Assembly: GCF_004114915.1 (NCBI RefSeq)
Contig: NZ_CP022219.1
Span: 6,540,501-6,604,500 of the forward strand
Origin: Bradyrhizobium guangxiense
GTDB lineage: Bacteria; Pseudomonadota; Alphaproteobacteria; Rhizobiales; Xanthobacteraceae
DNA: 64,000 nucleotides
Reading direction: 5' to 3'
Position numbers and translations under genes: made by a program. This document shows, piece by piece, positions 26,587 through 37,061 of this stretch; positions within the stretch are counted from its first letter, which is position 1, and each line of letters starts with the position of its first letter. A model generated the notes under the pieces. The model was not told the origin of the DNA and made no database searches. It saw only the letters and a list, made by a program, of their open reading frames with translations.

Positions 26587-27993
26587 TCATGCAGATGCGC
26601 GGCGCAGCCACGACAGAAATGCGACGCAGATCATGATTAATGTCACAAACAGCACAAGCGAGACCAAAAATCCTGCGCGCGTTGATTGCAACGCGTCGAC
26701 CGCGAAAAATACCGCGCCGATTGCGGCCACTCCGGCCGCATTTCCGATCTGTGCAATGGTGCCGTAGATGCCGGAGGCGGAGCCTGCGGCGACGGGCTTC
26801 ACGGTCGAGAGCACCGCACCGGAGAGTGGCGCCATCACCAATCCCTGGCCGTAACCGAAGATGATCATGGTGAGCGCGATGAGGAGCGGCGACGGCGCAT
26901 CGACGCAGCCCGCAACAAGCGCGAGTGCGGCAAGGCCCGCGATCTGAAGCGCGCAGCCCTCGATCAGCACCTTGGTGCCACGATGCCGCGCCCGCGCGCC
27001 GCTGTGGCGCGACGCCACGACGAAGGCCAGCGCGAGCGGGATGAAGGCCATGCCGGCCGAGAGCGGCGGGATCTCGAGGCCTCGCTGCATGAACAGCGTC
27101 ATGACGAGGTAGAACGAAAGATTGGCGAAGAAGAAAAAGAAGGCGGCGCCGAGCCCGCGCAGGAAAGCGGAGTCCGCCAGCAGCGTCAGGTCGATCAGCG
27201 GCATGCCGCCGGCGCGCGCGACCGCATGCTCCAGCTTCAGGAACGCAGCCAGGATGACGCCGCCGACCGCCATCACGGCCCACAGCCAGGGGGCCCAGCC
27301 GACATCGTGACCGAACAGCAGCGGACCGATGAGGCACAGCAGCCCCGCGAACAGGACCATGCTGCCCTTGATGTCGAGCCTGGTACCCGATCGCCGCGGC
27401 ACCGAGGGCATGATGCACCAGGCGGCCGCCGCAATGGCGAGGCCGCAGGGAACGTTGACGAAGAACACCGACCTCCAGCCGGTGCCGGCAAGGTCCATCG
27501 TGATCAGGAGACCGCCGAGCAGGAAGCCGGCGGCGCCGGCCAGCCCGAGCACGATGCCGTAGACGGCGAAGGCGCGGCTGCGCGATTCATCGGTGAAGAG
27601 CAGATGCAGCGTCGCCAGCACCTGCGGCACCATCAGCGCTGCGGTGGCACCCTGCGCCAGCCGCGCGATGATCAGCTCCGCGCCGGATTGCGCGAGGCCG
27701 CACCACAGCGACGTCAGGGTGAAACCGAGCACGCCGGCGAGGAACACGTTCCTGGTGCCGTGGATGTCGCCGAGTCGGCCGCCGGTGACGACCAGCGTGG
27801 CATAGGCGATCAGATAGATCGCGATCACGGATTCGATCTGGGCCGGCGTCGCGTGCAGCTCGACCGCGATAGTGGGGATGGCGACGTTCACGATGAAGGC
27901 ATCGACGCCGAACATGAACTGCGCGGCGACCACGATCGCCAGCACCCACCAGCGGCGGGTCGAATCGACGGGCTTTGTGACGATTTGGTGCAT
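26587..27993 (-). CDS. MFS drug-efflux transporter (DHA2 type)
   Basis: The 468-residue protein has 14 predicted membrane helices, the number of the DHA2 subfamily. Motif A appears as GGRLGDIHGTRNVFL between helices two and three, and motif C as GLAGAAGFLLGGLL. A near-central hydrophilic loop (RSGTRLDIK) separates the first six helices from the rest. It is a proton-driven exporter for drugs or hydrophobic metabolites. The gene is alone; an approximately 130-bp palindromic repeat and an empty gap lie upstream. No adjacent TetR or MarR regulator is seen, unusual for an efflux gene. Confidence 0.88.
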   Translation of the reverse strand: MHQIVTKPVDSTRRWWVLAIVVAAQFMFGVDAFIVNVAIPTIAVELHATPAQIESVIAIYLIAYATLVVTGGRLGDIHGTRNVFLAGVLGFTLTSLWCGLAQSGAELIIARLAQGATAALMVPQVLATLHLLFTDESRSRAFAVYGIVLGLAGAAGFLLGGLLITMDLAGTGWRSVFFVNVPCGLAIAAAAWCIMPSVPRRSGTRLDIKGSMVLFAGLLCLIGPLLFGHDVGWAPWLWAVMAVGGVILAAFLKLEHAVARAGGMPLIDLTLLADSAFLRGLGAAFFFFFANLSFYLVMTLFMQRGLEIPPLSAGMAFIPLALAFVVASRHSGARARHRGTKVLIEGCALQIAGLAALALVAGCVDAPSPLLIALTMIIFGYGQGLVMAPLSGAVLSTVKPVAAGSASGIYGTIAQIGNAAGVAAIGAVFFAVDALQSTRAGFLVSLVLFVTLIMICVAFLSWLRRASA

Positions 27994-28086
27994 CGGTGTG
28001 GGCCTTTGGACTGTCGTTGCCCGATGATTTCAGACCGCATGCAGCCACGCGATTACCTCGCAGGTAAGGTTCGGAGCGCGCGCCTC

Positions 28087-28216
28087 GTCCTTCGAGACGA
28101 CCACTTCGCGGTCTCCTCAGGATGAGGCTAAGCAGCATCGGCGCCTGTTGAAGCTGCTCCCGCGCACTCCGACCTCATCCTGAGGAGCCCGCCATAGGCG
28201 GGCGTCTCGAAGGATG
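28087..28216. repeat. Palindromic repeat in an otherwise empty 380-bp gap
   Basis: The gap between the MFS and LLM genes (27994-28375) carries one large palindrome. The outer arms are GTCCTTCGAGACG (28087-28099) and CGTCTCGAAGGAT (28203-28215), with one mismatch. The inner arms CTCCTCAGGATGAGG (28113-28127) and CCTCATCCTGAGGAG (28173-28187) are a perfect 15-bp pair. It shares the CCTTCGAG and CCTCAGGATGA blocks with 9904-10045. I see no gene in the rest of the gap. Confidence 0.8.
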
Positions 28217-28375
28217 GCCACGAAGAAGCCGCTCAAGCGGGACAGGGAGCAGGAGCATCCAGCCTTCACGCATGCCGGCATTCCGTAACGCGGGACATCG
28301 CGCGATTGCGTTCGCGCGCGCCGGCACGTAGCCTCACTGTTTCAACAAGCAGAAAATCAAAGCCGGAGAAACGCC

Positions 28376-29611
28376 ATGGCGCGCCTGAAGTTCGGAGCCT
28401 TTCTTGCCCCGCATCACCCGATCGGGGAGCATCCGATGCTCCAGTTCCGGCGCGACCTCGACCTCGTCGAGCAGTTAGATGCGCTCGGCTATGACGAGTT
28501 CTGGTGCGGCGAGCATCATTCGTCCGGCTGGGAGATGATCGCCTCGCCCGAGATGTTCCTGGCCGCGGCCGGCGAGCGCACCAAGCGGATCAAGCTCGGC
28601 ACCGGCGTGGTGTCGCTGCCCTATCACCATCCCTTCAACGTCGCCCAGCGCATGGTGCAACTCGACCACATGACCGGCGGCCGCGCCATCTTCGGCTCCG
28701 GCCCCGGCGCGCTCGCCTCCGACGCACATACGCTCGGCATCGACCCGATGACGCAGCGCGACCGCCAGGACGAGGCCATCGGCATCATCCGCCGGCTCTT
28801 CAACGGCGAGCGCGTCACCGCCAAGAGCGACTGGTTTACCATGAACGACGCCGCGCTGCAGATCCTGCCGTTGCAGGAGAAGATGCCGTTCGTGGTGGCC
28901 TCGCAGATCTCGCCGTCAGGCATGACACTCGCCGGCAAGTACGGCATCGGCATCATCTCGCTGGGCTCGATGACCACGCAAGGGCTGATGTCACTGCAGC
29001 AGCAATGGCAGTTCGCCGAGGATGCAGCGAAGAAGCACGGCACGAAGGTCGACCGCGCCGACTGGCGCGTGCTCCTGACCTTCCACATCGCCGAGACCCG
29101 TGAGCAGGCGCGCAAGGAGGCCGGCGCCGGGCTGATGCGCTGGCACAACGAGTATAACGTCGGCACGCTGCAACGGCCGGGCCTGACCGCATTCTCCTCG
29201 CCGGATGAAGCCGTGGACAAGACCGCCTTCGTCGAGGGCGCGGCCTCCACCATCGGCACGCCCGACGATCTCGTCAAAACCATCAAGAACGTGATGCAGG
29301 TCTCCGGCGGCGTCGGCGCCATCATCGGTTTCGTGCACGACTGGGCCAATCCGGAAGCGACGCGCCGAAGCTGGGACATGGTGGCGCGCTACGTGGTGCC
29401 GGAGATCAACGGCTATATCGACGGCCTGCGCCGGTCGCAAAAATTCGTGATCGAGAACCGCGCGATCTTCGAGCGCGCGGGCCAGGCGGTGATGGCCAAG
29501 ATCATGGAGAACGAGAAGGCCGCCGAGGCGCTGAAGGTGACGGGCCCCGGCCGTGTCGCCATCCCCGCCGTCAACGCCCCCGATCTGCAGAAGGAAGCGG
29601 CGAAGCGGTAG
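28376..29611 (+). CDS. LLM-class flavin-dependent monooxygenase (limonene-monooxygenase-like)
   Basis: The 411-residue protein is a luciferase-like TIM-barrel oxidoreductase. It shows KFGAFLAPHHPIGEHP at the N-terminus, EFWCGEHHSSGWEM, RIKLGTGVVSLPYHHPF and GSGPGALASDA, the flavin-pocket features of the group to which limonene 1,2-monooxygenase (LimB) belongs. These enzymes use FMNH2 from a separate reductase. The ATG at 28376 follows a CGGAGAAACGCC ribosome binding site. A 7-bp hairpin (29625-29664) follows the stop, then a cytochrome P450 gene begins 148 bp after the stop in the same direction. The two may serve terpene or other hydrocarbon oxidation, but no substrate is proven. Confidence 0.85.
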   Translation: MARLKFGAFLAPHHPIGEHPMLQFRRDLDLVEQLDALGYDEFWCGEHHSSGWEMIASPEMFLAAAGERTKRIKLGTGVVSLPYHHPFNVAQRMVQLDHMTGGRAIFGSGPGALASDAHTLGIDPMTQRDRQDEAIGIIRRLFNGERVTAKSDWFTMNDAALQILPLQEKMPFVVASQISPSGMTLAGKYGIGIISLGSMTTQGLMSLQQQWQFAEDAAKKHGTKVDRADWRVLLTFHIAETREQARKEAGAGLMRWHNEYNVGTLQRPGLTAFSSPDEAVDKTAFVEGAASTIGTPDDLVKTIKNVMQVSGGVGAIIGFVHDWANPEATRRSWDMVARYVVPEINGYIDGLRRSQKFVIENRAIFERAGQAVMAKIMENEKAAEALKVTGPGRVAIPAVNAPDLQKEAAKR

Positions 29612-29624
29612 ACCGCACTCGACC

Positions 29625-29664
29625 CGTCGTCCCGGGAGGCGCGCAGCGCGAGCCCGCGACGACG
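29625..29664 (+). terminator. Hairpin between LLM oxidoreductase and P450 genes
   Basis: CGTCGTC (29625-29631) pairs with GACGACG (29658-29664), with inner CGCGC/GCGCG pairing around AG. There is no U-tract, so it may be a stability element or a short repeat rather than a true terminator. Confidence 0.45.
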
Positions 29665-29759
29665 CTGGTGGGTGTGACGATTTTGTACGCAAGACGACCG
29701 CAGCTCACCGCACCCGGATTGTGCTACGCTGGCGGGGCCTGCCAACCGGAGCAATCGTC

Positions 29760-31136
29760 ATGTCGATGCAGAATGTGGCCGCAACGGCGCCCGGCTTCAC
29801 CGCGCCCAAACGCAACGCCCTGACGCACATTCCCGGCGACGAAGGCTGGCCGATCATCGGCAAGACCCTGCAGGTGCTGGCCGACCCCAAGGGCCATATC
29901 GAGGCGAACGGTGCCAAATACGGCCCGGTCTACCGCACCCACGTGTTCGGCGAGACCAATGTCGTGCTGCTCGGGCCCGAGGCCAACGAGCTCGTGATGT
30001 TCGACCAGCAAAAGCTGTTCTCCTCGACCCACGGCTGGAACAAGGTCCTCGGCCTGTTGTTTCCGCGCGGATTGATGCTGCTCGATTTCGACGAGCACCG
30101 GCTGCACCGCAAGACCCTGTCGGTCGCGTTCAAGTCCGGGCCGATGAAATCCTATCTGGCCGATCTCGACCGCGGCATCGCCGCGCGCGTCGCGCAATGG
30201 AAGGCCAAGCAGGGGGAGATGCAGCTCTACCCCGCGATGAAGCAGCTCACGCTCGATCTCGCCGCGGCCTCGTTCCTCGGCGCCGACATCGGGCCGGAGG
30301 TCGACGAGATCAACCGCGCCTTCGTCGACATGGTCGCGGCTGCCGTGGCCCCGATCCGCCGCCCCCTGCCCGGCACCCAGATGGCGGCCGGCGTCAGAGG
30401 TCGAAAGCGCATCGTCGCCTATTTCCGCGAGCAGATCCCGCTGCGGCGCGGCAATCACGGCGGCGACGATCTGTTCTCGCAGCTCTGCCGTGCCACCCAT
30501 GAGGATGGCGCGCTGCTGTCCGAGCAGGACATCATCGACCACATGAGCTTCTTGATGATGGCGGCACACGACACGCTGACCTCGTCGCTGACCTCCTTCG
30601 TCGGCGAGCTTGCCGCCAACCCGGACTGGCAGGACAGGCTGCGCGCGGAGGGTCTCGCGCTCGGGCTTGCGGCGGATGCGCCGAGCAGCTTCGACGATCT
30701 CGAGAAGATGCCGCTGTCGGAGATGGCGTTCAAGGAAGCGCTGCGGATCAAGCCGCCGGTGCCCTCGATGCCGCGCCGCGCGATGCGCGATTTCACCTTC
30801 AAGGGCTTTACGATTCCGGCCGGCACCGCGGTCGGCGTCAATCCGCTCTACACCCATCACATGAGGGACATCTGGCCGGAGCCGGATCGCTTCGATCCCT
30901 TGCGCTTCACCGAGGAGGCGCAACGGAGCCGTCACCGCTTCGCCTTCGTCCCGTTCGGCGGCGGCGCTCATATGTGCCTCGGCCTGCACTTCGCCTATAT
31001 GCAGGCAAAATGCTTCGCCCGGCACTTCCTGCAGAACCTCGAGGTGTCGCTGGAGCCAGGCTACAAGCCGGACTGGCAGATGTGGCCGATCCCGAAGCCG
31101 CGGGACGGATTGCGGGTGAGGGTGAAGGCGGTTTAG
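29760..31136 (+). CDS. Cytochrome P450
   Basis: The 458-residue soluble P450 is complete. The oxygen-activation I-helix motif is AAHDTLTSSL, the K-helix ExxR is in EALRIKPP, and the heme-binding loop FGGGAHMCLG carries the axial thiolate Cys406. The N-terminus (GDEGWPIIGKTLQVL, DPKGHI) resembles the CYP120/CYP26-like retinoid group, which would fit hydroxylation of isoprenoid or fatty substrates; this is inference. It needs an electron-donor ferredoxin and reductase, none of which lies nearby. The ATG at 29760 has CCGGAGCAA upstream, while the frame's longer extension lies over the LLM gene's 3' end. No downstream operon partner follows. Confidence 0.93.
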   Translation: MSMQNVAATAPGFTAPKRNALTHIPGDEGWPIIGKTLQVLADPKGHIEANGAKYGPVYRTHVFGETNVVLLGPEANELVMFDQQKLFSSTHGWNKVLGLLFPRGLMLLDFDEHRLHRKTLSVAFKSGPMKSYLADLDRGIAARVAQWKAKQGEMQLYPAMKQLTLDLAAASFLGADIGPEVDEINRAFVDMVAAAVAPIRRPLPGTQMAAGVRGRKRIVAYFREQIPLRRGNHGGDDLFSQLCRATHEDGALLSEQDIIDHMSFLMMAAHDTLTSSLTSFVGELAANPDWQDRLRAEGLALGLAADAPSSFDDLEKMPLSEMAFKEALRIKPPVPSMPRRAMRDFTFKGFTIPAGTAVGVNPLYTHHMRDIWPEPDRFDPLRFTEEAQRSRHRFAFVPFGGGAHMCLGLHFAYMQAKCFARHFLQNLEVSLEPGYKPDWQMWPIPKPRDGLRVRVKAV

Positions 31137-31203
31137 CACTCACCGCTGAAGAAGCGCTGCACTGCGTCCGGGGACGAGGTCTCGCGGGGCGGCAAAGCGA
31201 AGC

Positions 31204-31246
31204 GTGCCCACCACGCCCTCCGGGTGCAAACATCGATGGTGGGCAC
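31204..31246. repeat. Short GTGCCCACCA inverted repeat
   Basis: GTGCCCACCA (31204-31213) and TGGTGGGCAC (31237-31246) form perfect 10-bp arms around a 23-base centre. It sits between the P450 gene and the convergent SDR. A related GGTGGGCAAAGGCGCGTAGCGCC fragment occurs between regR and mmcB near 19515-19540. Confidence 0.65.
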
Positions 31247-31296
31247 GGCGCGAAGAGCGCGCCTTTGCCAACCCTACGGCACCGTCGCCGGGGCTG

Positions 31297-32136
31297 CTAC
31301 GCCCCCTGATCGAAGGCCTTGCGCAAGGCTACATAGCCCTGCTGCTGCTGGCTCCAATTGCGGCCGCCGGTCATGGCGCCGTCGACGACGAGGTCGTGGC
31401 CGTTGATGAAGCTGGATTCGTCGCTCGCCAGGAACACGGCGGCCTGGGCGATGTCGTCCGGCAGGCCGGCCCGCGGGATCGGCTGCGCGGTCTTGTAGAC
31501 CTCGCGCATCACCGCCGGTGTCTTCTCCGCGGCGTCGGTCGAGAGTCCCAGCGCCTTGCCGAAGATGCCGGTCGCGATCGCACCGGGCGAGATCGCGTTG
31601 ACGCGCACATTGGACTCGCCGAGCTCCATCGCCACGCATTTGGTGAGGTGGATCACCGCCGCCTTGGCCGCGCTGTACACCATCGAGGACGAGAACCCGG
31701 CGAGACGTCCGGCGATGCTGCCATTGTTGATGATGCTGCCGCTACCCTGCCTCTTCATGTGAGGCGCGGCGTGCTTCATGCCGAGCATGACGCTGCGCAC
31801 CAGTGTTGCCATCGCCGCGTCGAAGCGCTCGACCTCGAGGCCCTCGATGCCGCCGGTCTGCGCCGGGCCGCCCGCATTGTTGAACAGGCAGTCGATCCGG
31901 CCGAACTTGTCGACCGCGAGCGCGATCAAGGCCTGCATCTGCGCTTCGACCGTCACATCGGTCTGGCGGAAGATGCAATTGGCGCCGAGCTGCTTCGCCA
32001 GCGCTTCGCCTTCCGGTACGCGCCGGCCCGCGATCACAATTTTGGCACCTTCGGCAACGAAGACTTCCGCAGTGCGCAATCCGATCCCGCTCGTCGCTCC
32101 CGTGATCACTGCAACCTTGCCGTCCAGCCTGCCCAT
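31297..32136 (-). CDS. Short-chain dehydrogenase/reductase
   Basis: The 279-residue classical SDR has the cofactor motif TGATSGIG at residues 13-20, NNAG at 86-89, and the catalytic residues Ser140, Tyr154 and Lys158 (YSAAK). Arg39 in AGRRV suggests NADP or NAD preference cannot be decided by eye, though an acidic residue after strand two is absent. SDRs of this form oxidise or reduce alcohols and ketones. The gene is convergent with the P450 and divergent from the sensor kinase at 32316. An extended C-terminus (GRNWSQQQQGYVALRKAFDQ) is longer than typical 250-residue members. The substrate is unknown; a role with the P450 and LLM enzymes is only contextual. Confidence 0.85.
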   Translation of the reverse strand: MGRLDGKVAVITGATSGIGLRTAEVFVAEGAKIVIAGRRVPEGEALAKQLGANCIFRQTDVTVEAQMQALIALAVDKFGRIDCLFNNAGGPAQTGGIEGLEVERFDAAMATLVRSVMLGMKHAAPHMKRQGSGSIINNGSIAGRLAGFSSSMVYSAAKAAVIHLTKCVAMELGESNVRVNAISPGAIATGIFGKALGLSTDAAEKTPAVMREVYKTAQPIPRAGLPDDIAQAAVFLASDESSFINGHDLVVDGAMTGGRNWSQQQQGYVALRKAFDQGA

Positions 32137-32315
32137 GGAATGTTCCTGTTTTCGAACGATTTGATGCCAAATGGCGAATATCGGCCGCTGTCATCGCGGC
32201 GGCGACTACTATCCCTGCCTGTCTCCGCCAAGGCAAGCTATGCTTGCGCGGACGGAATGCGTACCATCCTGATGGGCCGCTCGATTTTCCGACGCATATC
32301 GCAACTGGGCTGCGC

Positions 32316-33281
32316 ATGGGGAAGCTGATCGACGAATTCCGCAGGGGTTGGCAGGGTACGGCGCCGCCATCGCTCGGTCTGAGCATTGCCTTTGCGGTGG
32401 CTTGCCTGCTGGTTGCGACCCTGGCGCGCTGGGCGCTCGCGCAGGTGCGGCCCGATGTCTACTTCACGCCCTATTTTCCAGCCGTGTTCTTTGCCGCCGC
32501 GTTCGGAGGCTTCCGGATCGGGATCGTGACCGCGCTGGTCGGCGGCGTGCTCGGCGTCGTCGTGAATTTCGGCGATGCCTTTGCCGATCGCGCCCGGTTT
32601 GCCCTGCTCGCGCTCTATTGGGCGGTCTGCGCGCTCACCATCTGGGGCGTCGAGCACTATCGCACCTTGCTGGCGGAGCAGCGTCGAATCGCCAAGCGCC
32701 TGATCGAGGAGGAAGAGTATCGCAAGCTGCTGGTCGACGAGCTGCAGCACCGGCTGAAGAACAAGCTGTCGACCGTGCATGCCGTGCTGCACCAGGTGCT
32801 GCATGACCAGCCGGCGGTCTGGGCTCGGGTCGATCCGCGGCTGCGCTCGCTGGCCGCAACCGACGATCTGATCTCGCGAATCGACAAGGCCGGCTGCGAC
32901 ATCCGCGATCTCCTGATCTCGGAGCTCGGGCCTTACGGCCATGTTCGCTTCACCCTCAATGGCGAGCGGCTGTTCCTGCCGCCGAAGCTCGCGGTCACGC
33001 TATCGCTGATGTTTCACGAGCTCGCCACCAATGCGGGCAAGTACGGCGCGTTCTCCGCGCCGCGCGGTCTCTTGCAGGTCTCATGGACCGTCAGCGACGA
33101 CCGCCTGACCATCACCTGGGACGAAACCGGGGGACCGAGCGTGGACGAGGTGTCCGAGCCCGGCTTCGGCACCAAGCTGCTGAAATCGGCACTGTCCGCC
33201 TTCGACGGCAGAACCGAGATCACCTATTTGAAGACCGGGCTGCATTGCATCATGCAGTGTCGCATTCCCGAGAGCGGCTAG
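32316..33281 (+). CDS. Membrane HWE/HisKA_2-type sensor histidine kinase
   Basis: The 321-residue protein starts with two hydrophobic segments around residues 20-45 and 55-110, resembling the KdpD-like DUF4118 membrane module. The dimerisation region has the phosphoacceptor His145 in DELQHRLKNKLSTV, characteristic of HWE/HisKA_2 kinases, and the ATPase domain carries FHELATNAGKYGAFS. HWE kinases often work in general stress responses (PhyR pathway) or light and redox sensing, but there is no response regulator next to it. The ATG at 32316 was selected; an upstream in-frame start at 32244 would lengthen the N-terminus by 24 mostly polar residues. It is an orphan kinase. Confidence 0.85.
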   Translation: MGKLIDEFRRGWQGTAPPSLGLSIAFAVACLLVATLARWALAQVRPDVYFTPYFPAVFFAAAFGGFRIGIVTALVGGVLGVVVNFGDAFADRARFALLALYWAVCALTIWGVEHYRTLLAEQRRIAKRLIEEEEYRKLLVDELQHRLKNKLSTVHAVLHQVLHDQPAVWARVDPRLRSLAATDDLISRIDKAGCDIRDLLISELGPYGHVRFTLNGERLFLPPKLAVTLSLMFHELATNAGKYGAFSAPRGLLQVSWTVSDDRLTITWDETGGPSVDEVSEPGFGTKLLKSALSAFDGRTEITYLKTGLHCIMQCRIPESG

Positions 33282-33576
33282 ACCGCGATGTCGGGTTCGG
33301 AAGTCGCAAGGTGAGAGGGGGGCCGGCCTCGCCGCGCCGCGTTTCGATCCAGCAAATCCTGCGCTCGACTCTGTCCAACCGAAAGCGCATGAGCGCTCCG
33401 CTCGCGGTTTCTCGAGCGCCGTTGACCCTCTGTTAATGACGATCGTCGGCACGCGTCGCAACGTCGCAATTTTCCGCCAAAACACCCCCGTATTTCTCCT
33501 GACCCCTTAACCAAACTTAAGAGGGAACCGCGCAAGATCGCGCCCATTGCAAAAGCGCGCTGAAACAACAAGATTC

Positions 33577-35322
33577 ATGCCTTCTATGAACGACAACGAA
33601 TATTCCGGCGCGCTCGAAGCCGAGCTCGGTTTTCTCAAAGAAATCGTTAGAATGCTGCCGACCGGCCTGACCGTGCAGGATGCGCAAGGCGAGCTGCTGC
33701 TGGTGAACGATGCCGCGGCCGCGCAGCTCGGCATGGACGGCAGCCGCCCCTCACCCGATCTGACACCGCGCCGCGAAGCTTGTCGCCGGGCCCTGAGCGC
33801 CGGCCAGGCCGTCGTCACCGAGGAAGCGCTTCACGGCGGTGCCGCACGCCAGGTGCTGCTCACGACCCATCGTCCCGTTCGCCTCGCCGGGCGCGAGCTG
33901 CTGATCTCGGCGTCCTCCGACATCACCGAGCAGAAGAATTTCGAGGACCAGCTGTTCCGCTCGGCCTATTTCGACGAGCTGACCGGATTGCCTTCGCGGC
34001 GCGTGATCGAACATCGTGCCAACAGCCTGCTTGCGGACAATCGCGGCGGCTCGCGCTTCGCGCTCGCCTTCCTCGACGTCGACAATTTCAAGCACATCAA
34101 CGACTATTACGGCCACGCCGTCGGCGATGCGCTGCTGGTCGAGCTGTCGAAGCGGCTCGGACGCGACCTGCGCGATTCCGATATGCTGTCGCGCATCTCC
34201 GGCGACGAATTCCTGCTGCTGCTGTCGCCGGTCCAGAGCCAGCAAGAGGTCGCCGAATTCATGCAGTCGACGCTGGAGCGGCTGACGGCGCCGTTCTTCA
34301 TCGACAATTCGGAAGTCTTCGCCTCCACCTCCGTCGGCGTCAGCCTCTATCCCGATCACGGAAGCAGCTTCGAGACGCTGCGCCAGAACGCCGACATCGC
34401 GATGTACCGCGTCAAGAACGACGGCAAGGGATCGGCGGCCTTCTTCGACGCCAGCATGGAGCGCGAGGCGCTCGCGCGCATGAAGGTCGAGCAGTCGCTG
34501 CGGCTCGCGCTGCTGGAGAAGCGCTTCTGTTGCGCCTTCCAGTCCAAGGTCGACATCCGCACTCAGGCGGTGAAGGGCATCGAGGCGTTGGTGCGCCTGC
34601 GAGACGACGAAGGCGTGATCCAGGCGCCCGGCTCGTTCATTAATCTCGCCAGCGAGCTCGGCCTGATCGACGAGCTGACTCACCTCGTGCTCGCCGAGAT
34701 CGTCAAGTCGATCGACCCGATCAACGAGACGTTCGGCGCGGAAGCGACCATCAGCATCAACGTCGCCGCCAAGCAGGCCGGCAATCCCGAATTCATGCGC
34801 AGCTTCGCCCGGGCGCTGGATGAGACCGGCTTTCCGCAGCGCTTCATGATCGAGGTGACGGAAGACGCCTTCGTCGCCAAGAATCAGTTCCAGGCCGAGA
34901 TCCTGCCGATGTTCCGCAAGCTCGGCGTCGGCATCTCCATCGACGATTTTGGCACCGGCTACTCCTCGCTCTCGGCGCTGGCCGACATCACCGCGGACGA
35001 GATCAAGATCGACCGCACCTTCATCACCGACATTCATAAGCGCCCGCGCAGCCAGGGCATCCTGCGCGCGATCGAATCCTTGAGCGAAGCGCTCGGCATG
35101 ACCGTGATCGCCGAAGGCCTCGAATCCTACGAGGAGCTCGTCTATCTGCAGGCCGCGACCAAGATCCGCTACGCCCAGGGCTATTACTTCTCCCGTCCGA
35201 TCTTCCTGGAGGAGCTGAAGCTCGCAACCCCGCTCTCCAGCGAGTCGCGGGCAAGCGTCGCAAGCCGCCCGCACCAGCAGAACCGCCAAAGCTATTCGCG
35301 CGCGGGCGGATATCGGAGGTAG
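33577..35322 (+). CDS. PAS-GGDEF-EAL c-di-GMP turnover protein
   Basis: The 581-residue protein combines a PAS-like sensor (residues 15-120), a GGDEF domain and an EAL domain. The diguanylate cyclase site is SGDEF at 208-212, an accepted variant, with an inhibitory I-site RDSD five residues before it (199-202). The phosphodiesterase domain has EAL at 336-338 and DDFGTGYSSLSAL further on; the preceding position reads FQSKVD instead of the common YQPIV. No membrane helix is seen, so it is cytosolic. ATG at 33577 versus 33586 cannot be decided. A CtrA-like TTGA-N7-TTAA sits 141 bp upstream. It is a probable dual or regulated enzyme, with activity bias unknown. Confidence 0.92.
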   Translation: MPSMNDNEYSGALEAELGFLKEIVRMLPTGLTVQDAQGELLLVNDAAAAQLGMDGSRPSPDLTPRREACRRALSAGQAVVTEEALHGGAARQVLLTTHRPVRLAGRELLISASSDITEQKNFEDQLFRSAYFDELTGLPSRRVIEHRANSLLADNRGGSRFALAFLDVDNFKHINDYYGHAVGDALLVELSKRLGRDLRDSDMLSRISGDEFLLLLSPVQSQQEVAEFMQSTLERLTAPFFIDNSEVFASTSVGVSLYPDHGSSFETLRQNADIAMYRVKNDGKGSAAFFDASMEREALARMKVEQSLRLALLEKRFCCAFQSKVDIRTQAVKGIEALVRLRDDEGVIQAPGSFINLASELGLIDELTHLVLAEIVKSIDPINETFGAEATISINVAAKQAGNPEFMRSFARALDETGFPQRFMIEVTEDAFVAKNQFQAEILPMFRKLGVGISIDDFGTGYSSLSALADITADEIKIDRTFITDIHKRPRSQGILRAIESLSEALGMTVIAEGLESYEELVYLQAATKIRYAQGYYFSRPIFLEELKLATPLSSESRASVASRPHQQNRQSYSRAGGYRR

Positions 35323-35421
35323 GGGCGACAGCGATCGCCGAGCTGGCTTCAGCCCCCAATTCCCCCTTTGAAATTGCTGGCCTTTTGCTAATACACGGGC
35401 GGACCTCCCACGAGGTATGTC

Positions 35422-36864
<1,443 letters not shown>

Positions 36865-36881
36865 GTTTCGAGACACGCACC

Positions 36882-36906
36882 TGTCCGGAGTCTCGGATTC
36901 CGGACA
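36882..36906. promoter_or_regulatory. Candidate activator binding site (perfect inverted repeat)
   Basis: TGTCCGGA at 36882-36889 and TCCGGACA at 36899-36906 form a perfect 8-bp inverted repeat with a 9-base spacer. It begins 17 bases after the stop codon of the sigma-54 activator. Its centre is about 90-105 bp upstream of the -24/-12 promoter, the usual distance of an enhancer-like upstream activating sequence. Confidence 0.65.
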
Positions 36907-36984
36907 CGCTATGTCGCGGCTCGCTTCGCCCACAACAGCGGAAATTGCCGTGTTTTCAGCCAATTTGCCCAAACGGCCCGCATC

Positions 36985-37000
36985 TGGCGCGGACCTTGCT
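36985..37000 (+). promoter_or_regulatory. Sigma-54 (-24/-12) promoter of the MHS transporter gene
   Basis: TGGCGCG (36985-36991), then GACC, then TTGCT (36996-37000) match the RpoN consensus TGGCACG-N4-TTGCW at all but one base, with the invariant GG (36986-36987) and GC (36998-36999) 10 bases apart. The predicted start near 37011 leaves a leader of about 50 bases before the AGGGAGGA ribosome binding site of the transporter ATG at 37062. Confidence 0.8.
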
Positions 37001-37061
37001 CTTCGCTTTGCACAATGACGCATGCTGCACATGCGCATTCTCAAACCAGGGAGGACGCACG

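Noticed and set aside
36882..36906. The perfect TGTCCGGA inverted repeat read as a simple terminator of the activator gene
   Set aside because: It has a 9-base spacer and no T-tract, and lies at enhancer distance from a strong -24/-12 promoter, so a binding site is more likely.
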